Shown here one piece after another: positions 14,218-15,297 of a DNA stretch of 15,297 bases (the stretch's first letter is position 1; each line of letters begins with the position of its first letter). Origin of the DNA: Aalborgiella sp031390045 (lineage in GTDB: Bacteria > Pseudomonadota > Gammaproteobacteria > Burkholderiales > Burkholderiaceae_C); the NCBI GenBank assembly GCA_031390045.1, contig JANMTB010000097.1:1-15297 (forward strand). Direction: 5' to 3'. A program made the position numbers and the translations under genes. The notes beneath the pieces were generated by a model, which did no database searches, was not told the DNA's origin, and saw only the letters and a list, made by a program, of their open reading frames with translations.

Positions 14218-15004
14218 CGTGGTCTGAAAAGCGTTCAGTTTTGTAAATCTCTTCGTGTTTTGCTAATGCTGCTACTTTTGTTGTAGCTAAGTGGTAGTCC
14301 AGCCGCCAACCCACATTGTTCGCATAGGCTTGGCCACGGTTGCTCCACCAAGTGTAGCAAGTCTCAGTTGTGTCGGGCTGCAGCAGGCGGTAAACGTCTT
14401 TCAAGCCGCCGTTTGCTTCATGCAACAACTGCGACATCCAAGCCCGCTCCTCTGGCAAAAAGCCGCTGTTTTTCTTGTTGCCTTTGTAGTTTTTCAAATC
14501 CGCTTCTTGGTGTGCGATATTGATGTCGCCGCACAAAATGAACTCGCGCTCGGTTTTTAGCTGCATCAAGTGCGGGTAAATCAGCGCCAAAAACCGAAAC
14601 TTGGCCTGCTGACGCTCTTCGCCCGACGAACCGCTGGGGTAATAGCAGCTGATGATGGAGAATTTGCGCGACGGCGTGTCGAAACGCAGCTCGACGTAGC
14701 GCCCTTCGGCATTAAACTCGGCAAACTCAGCGCTGTTGCCAATGCCCACGATGACCTCGGTCGGTGTCGCTTTGGTGTAGACACCCACGCCAGAGTAGCC
14801 TTTTTTCTCAGCAAAGTGAAAATAGCCCTTCATGCCGGCTATTTCCTCAAACTTGTCTTTCACATCCTCGTACTGCGCTTTGACCTCTTGGACGCAAATA
14901 CAATCAGGCTGTGACTTTTCAATCCAAGCGGCCAAGCCCTTGCTACTGGCGGAGCGGATGCCGTTGAGGTTGAGACTGGTGAGTTTGAAGAGCTGTTTGG
15001 ACAT
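14180..15004 (-). CDS. xth: Exodeoxyribonuclease III (AP endonuclease, XthA family)
   Basis: Cytoplasmic DNA-repair enzyme with AP endonuclease and 3'-5' exonuclease activity, Mg-dependent, of the EEP superfamily. The 274-residue chain is of normal length and keeps the catalytic set: LNLNGIRS (N14 region), CVQEVK (E40), SCYYPSGSSG (Y121/Y122), CGDINIAH (D160, N162), RLDYHL (D236) and FSDHAPM (D261, H262). This completeness separates it from Crc, the Pseudomonas regulator of the same fold that also sits beside pyrE. The ATG at 15004 starts MSKQLFKLTSLNLNGIRSAS; no strong Shine-Dalgarno is seen. It diverges from pyrE with only 24 bp between start codons, so promoters must overlap coding sequence. 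Its 3' end is the duplicated 58-bp block; the gene itself is intact, as expected if an insertion restored the reading frame. Confidence 0.95.
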   Translation of the reverse strand: MSKQLFKLTSLNLNGIRSASSKGLAAWIEKSQPDCICVQEVKAQYEDVKDKFEEIAGMKGYFHFAEKKGYSGVGVYTKATPTEVIVGIGNSAEFAEFNAEGRYVELRFDTPSRKFSIISCYYPSGSSGEERQQAKFRFLALIYPHLMQLKTEREFILCGDINIAHQEADLKNYKGNKKNSGFLPEERAWMSQLLHEANGGLKDVYRLLQPDTTETCYTWWSNRGQAYANNVGWRLDYHLATTKVAALAKHEEIYKTERFSDHAPMTISYDFSNF

Positions 15005-15028
15005 AAAAATGAATCTCTATGGGTATGT

Positions 15029-15297
15029 ATGAATAAAAACGACAACAAAATAGCGCAAGATTTCGTCAAATTCGCCCTAGAATGCGGCGTTTTGGGATTT
15101 GGTGAGTTTAAAACCAAAGCGGGCCGCCTGAGCCCCTATTTTTTTAATGCCGGCCTGTTTGACGACGGTGCCAAACTAGGCAAACTGGCCGAGTTTTACG
15201 CAAAAAGTTTGATCGCCAGCGGCATCGAGTTCGACATGATTTTTGGCCCCGCGTACAAAGGCATTCCGCTGGGTGCCGCCGTGGCGGTGGAACTGGC
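15029..15297 (+). CDS. pyrE: Orotate phosphoribosyltransferase, N-terminal part
   Basis: Catalyses orotate plus PRPP to OMP in pyrimidine synthesis, as a cytoplasmic dimer. From the ATG at 15029 the frame is open for 89 codons to the window edge. It shows the family pattern: KIAQDFVKFALECGVLGFGE, then FKTKAGRLSPYFFNAGLF (the RxSPYFFN segment of the orotate/PRPP pocket), LAEFYAKSLIASGI and FDMIFGPAYKGIPLG (the GPAYKG loop). The ATG was preferred over the ATG at 15025, which is out of frame. The PRPP-binding loop would lie beyond the window. It is divergent from the ExoIII gene with a 24-bp gap. Confidence 0.93.
   Translation, partial: MNKNDNKIAQDFVKFALECGVLGFGEFKTKAGRLSPYFFNAGLFDDGAKLGKLAEFYAKSLIASGIEFDMIFGPAYKGIPLGAAVAVEL

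Noticed and set aside
14180..15004. ExoIII-family protein next to pyrE taken as Crc, the catabolite repression regulator
   Set aside because: All catalytic residues of the nuclease are present (E40, D160, N162, D236, D261, H262), whereas Crc has lost nuclease residues.

Overview
The window looks like a chromosomal segment of a betaproteobacterium, most likely Burkholderiales, family Comamonadaceae. Support comes from the protein types (Atm1-type exporter, AmpG, ExoIII next to pyrE, CpxR-like two-component system), a moderate-to-high GC core, and short interspersed repeats that resemble ones I remember from comamonad genomes. No tRNA, rRNA, CRISPR array, transposase or integrase was seen.

Layout. 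Positions 1-1925 hold two tandem minus-strand genes for exported DUF11-type surface proteins. The first runs off the window edge; the second carries an apparent one-base frameshift just after its signal peptide. A minus-strand acyl-CoA thioesterase (2180-2614) and a plus-strand Atm1-type ABC exporter (2705-4642) diverge from a 90-bp gap. A third secreted protein (4682-6298) ends in a DUF11 module paralogous to that of the second. From 10031 down to 6376 lies a compact minus-strand run: CpxR-like regulator, histidine kinase (1-bp overlap), PduO-type cobalamin adenosyltransferase (15-bp gap) and an exported M14 metallopeptidase (27-bp gap). Then come an AmpG muropeptide permease (10216-11652) and a small lipoprotein (11695-12048). 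An AT-rich OafA-type membrane acyltransferase with a C-terminal SGNH domain (12269-14155) follows, then exodeoxyribonuclease III (14180-15004) diverging from a partial pyrE (from 15029).

Two kinds of structure are not explained by gene calls. (1) Short interspersed repeats occur inside reading frames without breaking them. One AT-rich family has three copies: one makes an extra linker in the Atm1 exporter, one supplies the start codon and signal peptide of the M14 peptidase, and one is intergenic next to ampG. A different GC-rich palindromic repeat adds about 30 residues to the hairpin loop of the kinase dimerisation domain. This resembles in principle the in-frame palindromic elements known from Rickettsia. 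(2) A perfect 58-bp direct repeat of the 3' end of the ExoIII gene brackets the AT-rich acyltransferase gene. This is the footprint expected of site-specific or homologous insertion at a gene 3' end, with no integrase left.

Functionally the window leans toward the cell envelope: surface proteins, a putative envelope-stress two-component system with a CpxR-like box upstream, a peptidase of the murein-peptide-amidase type, muropeptide uptake and glycan acylation.
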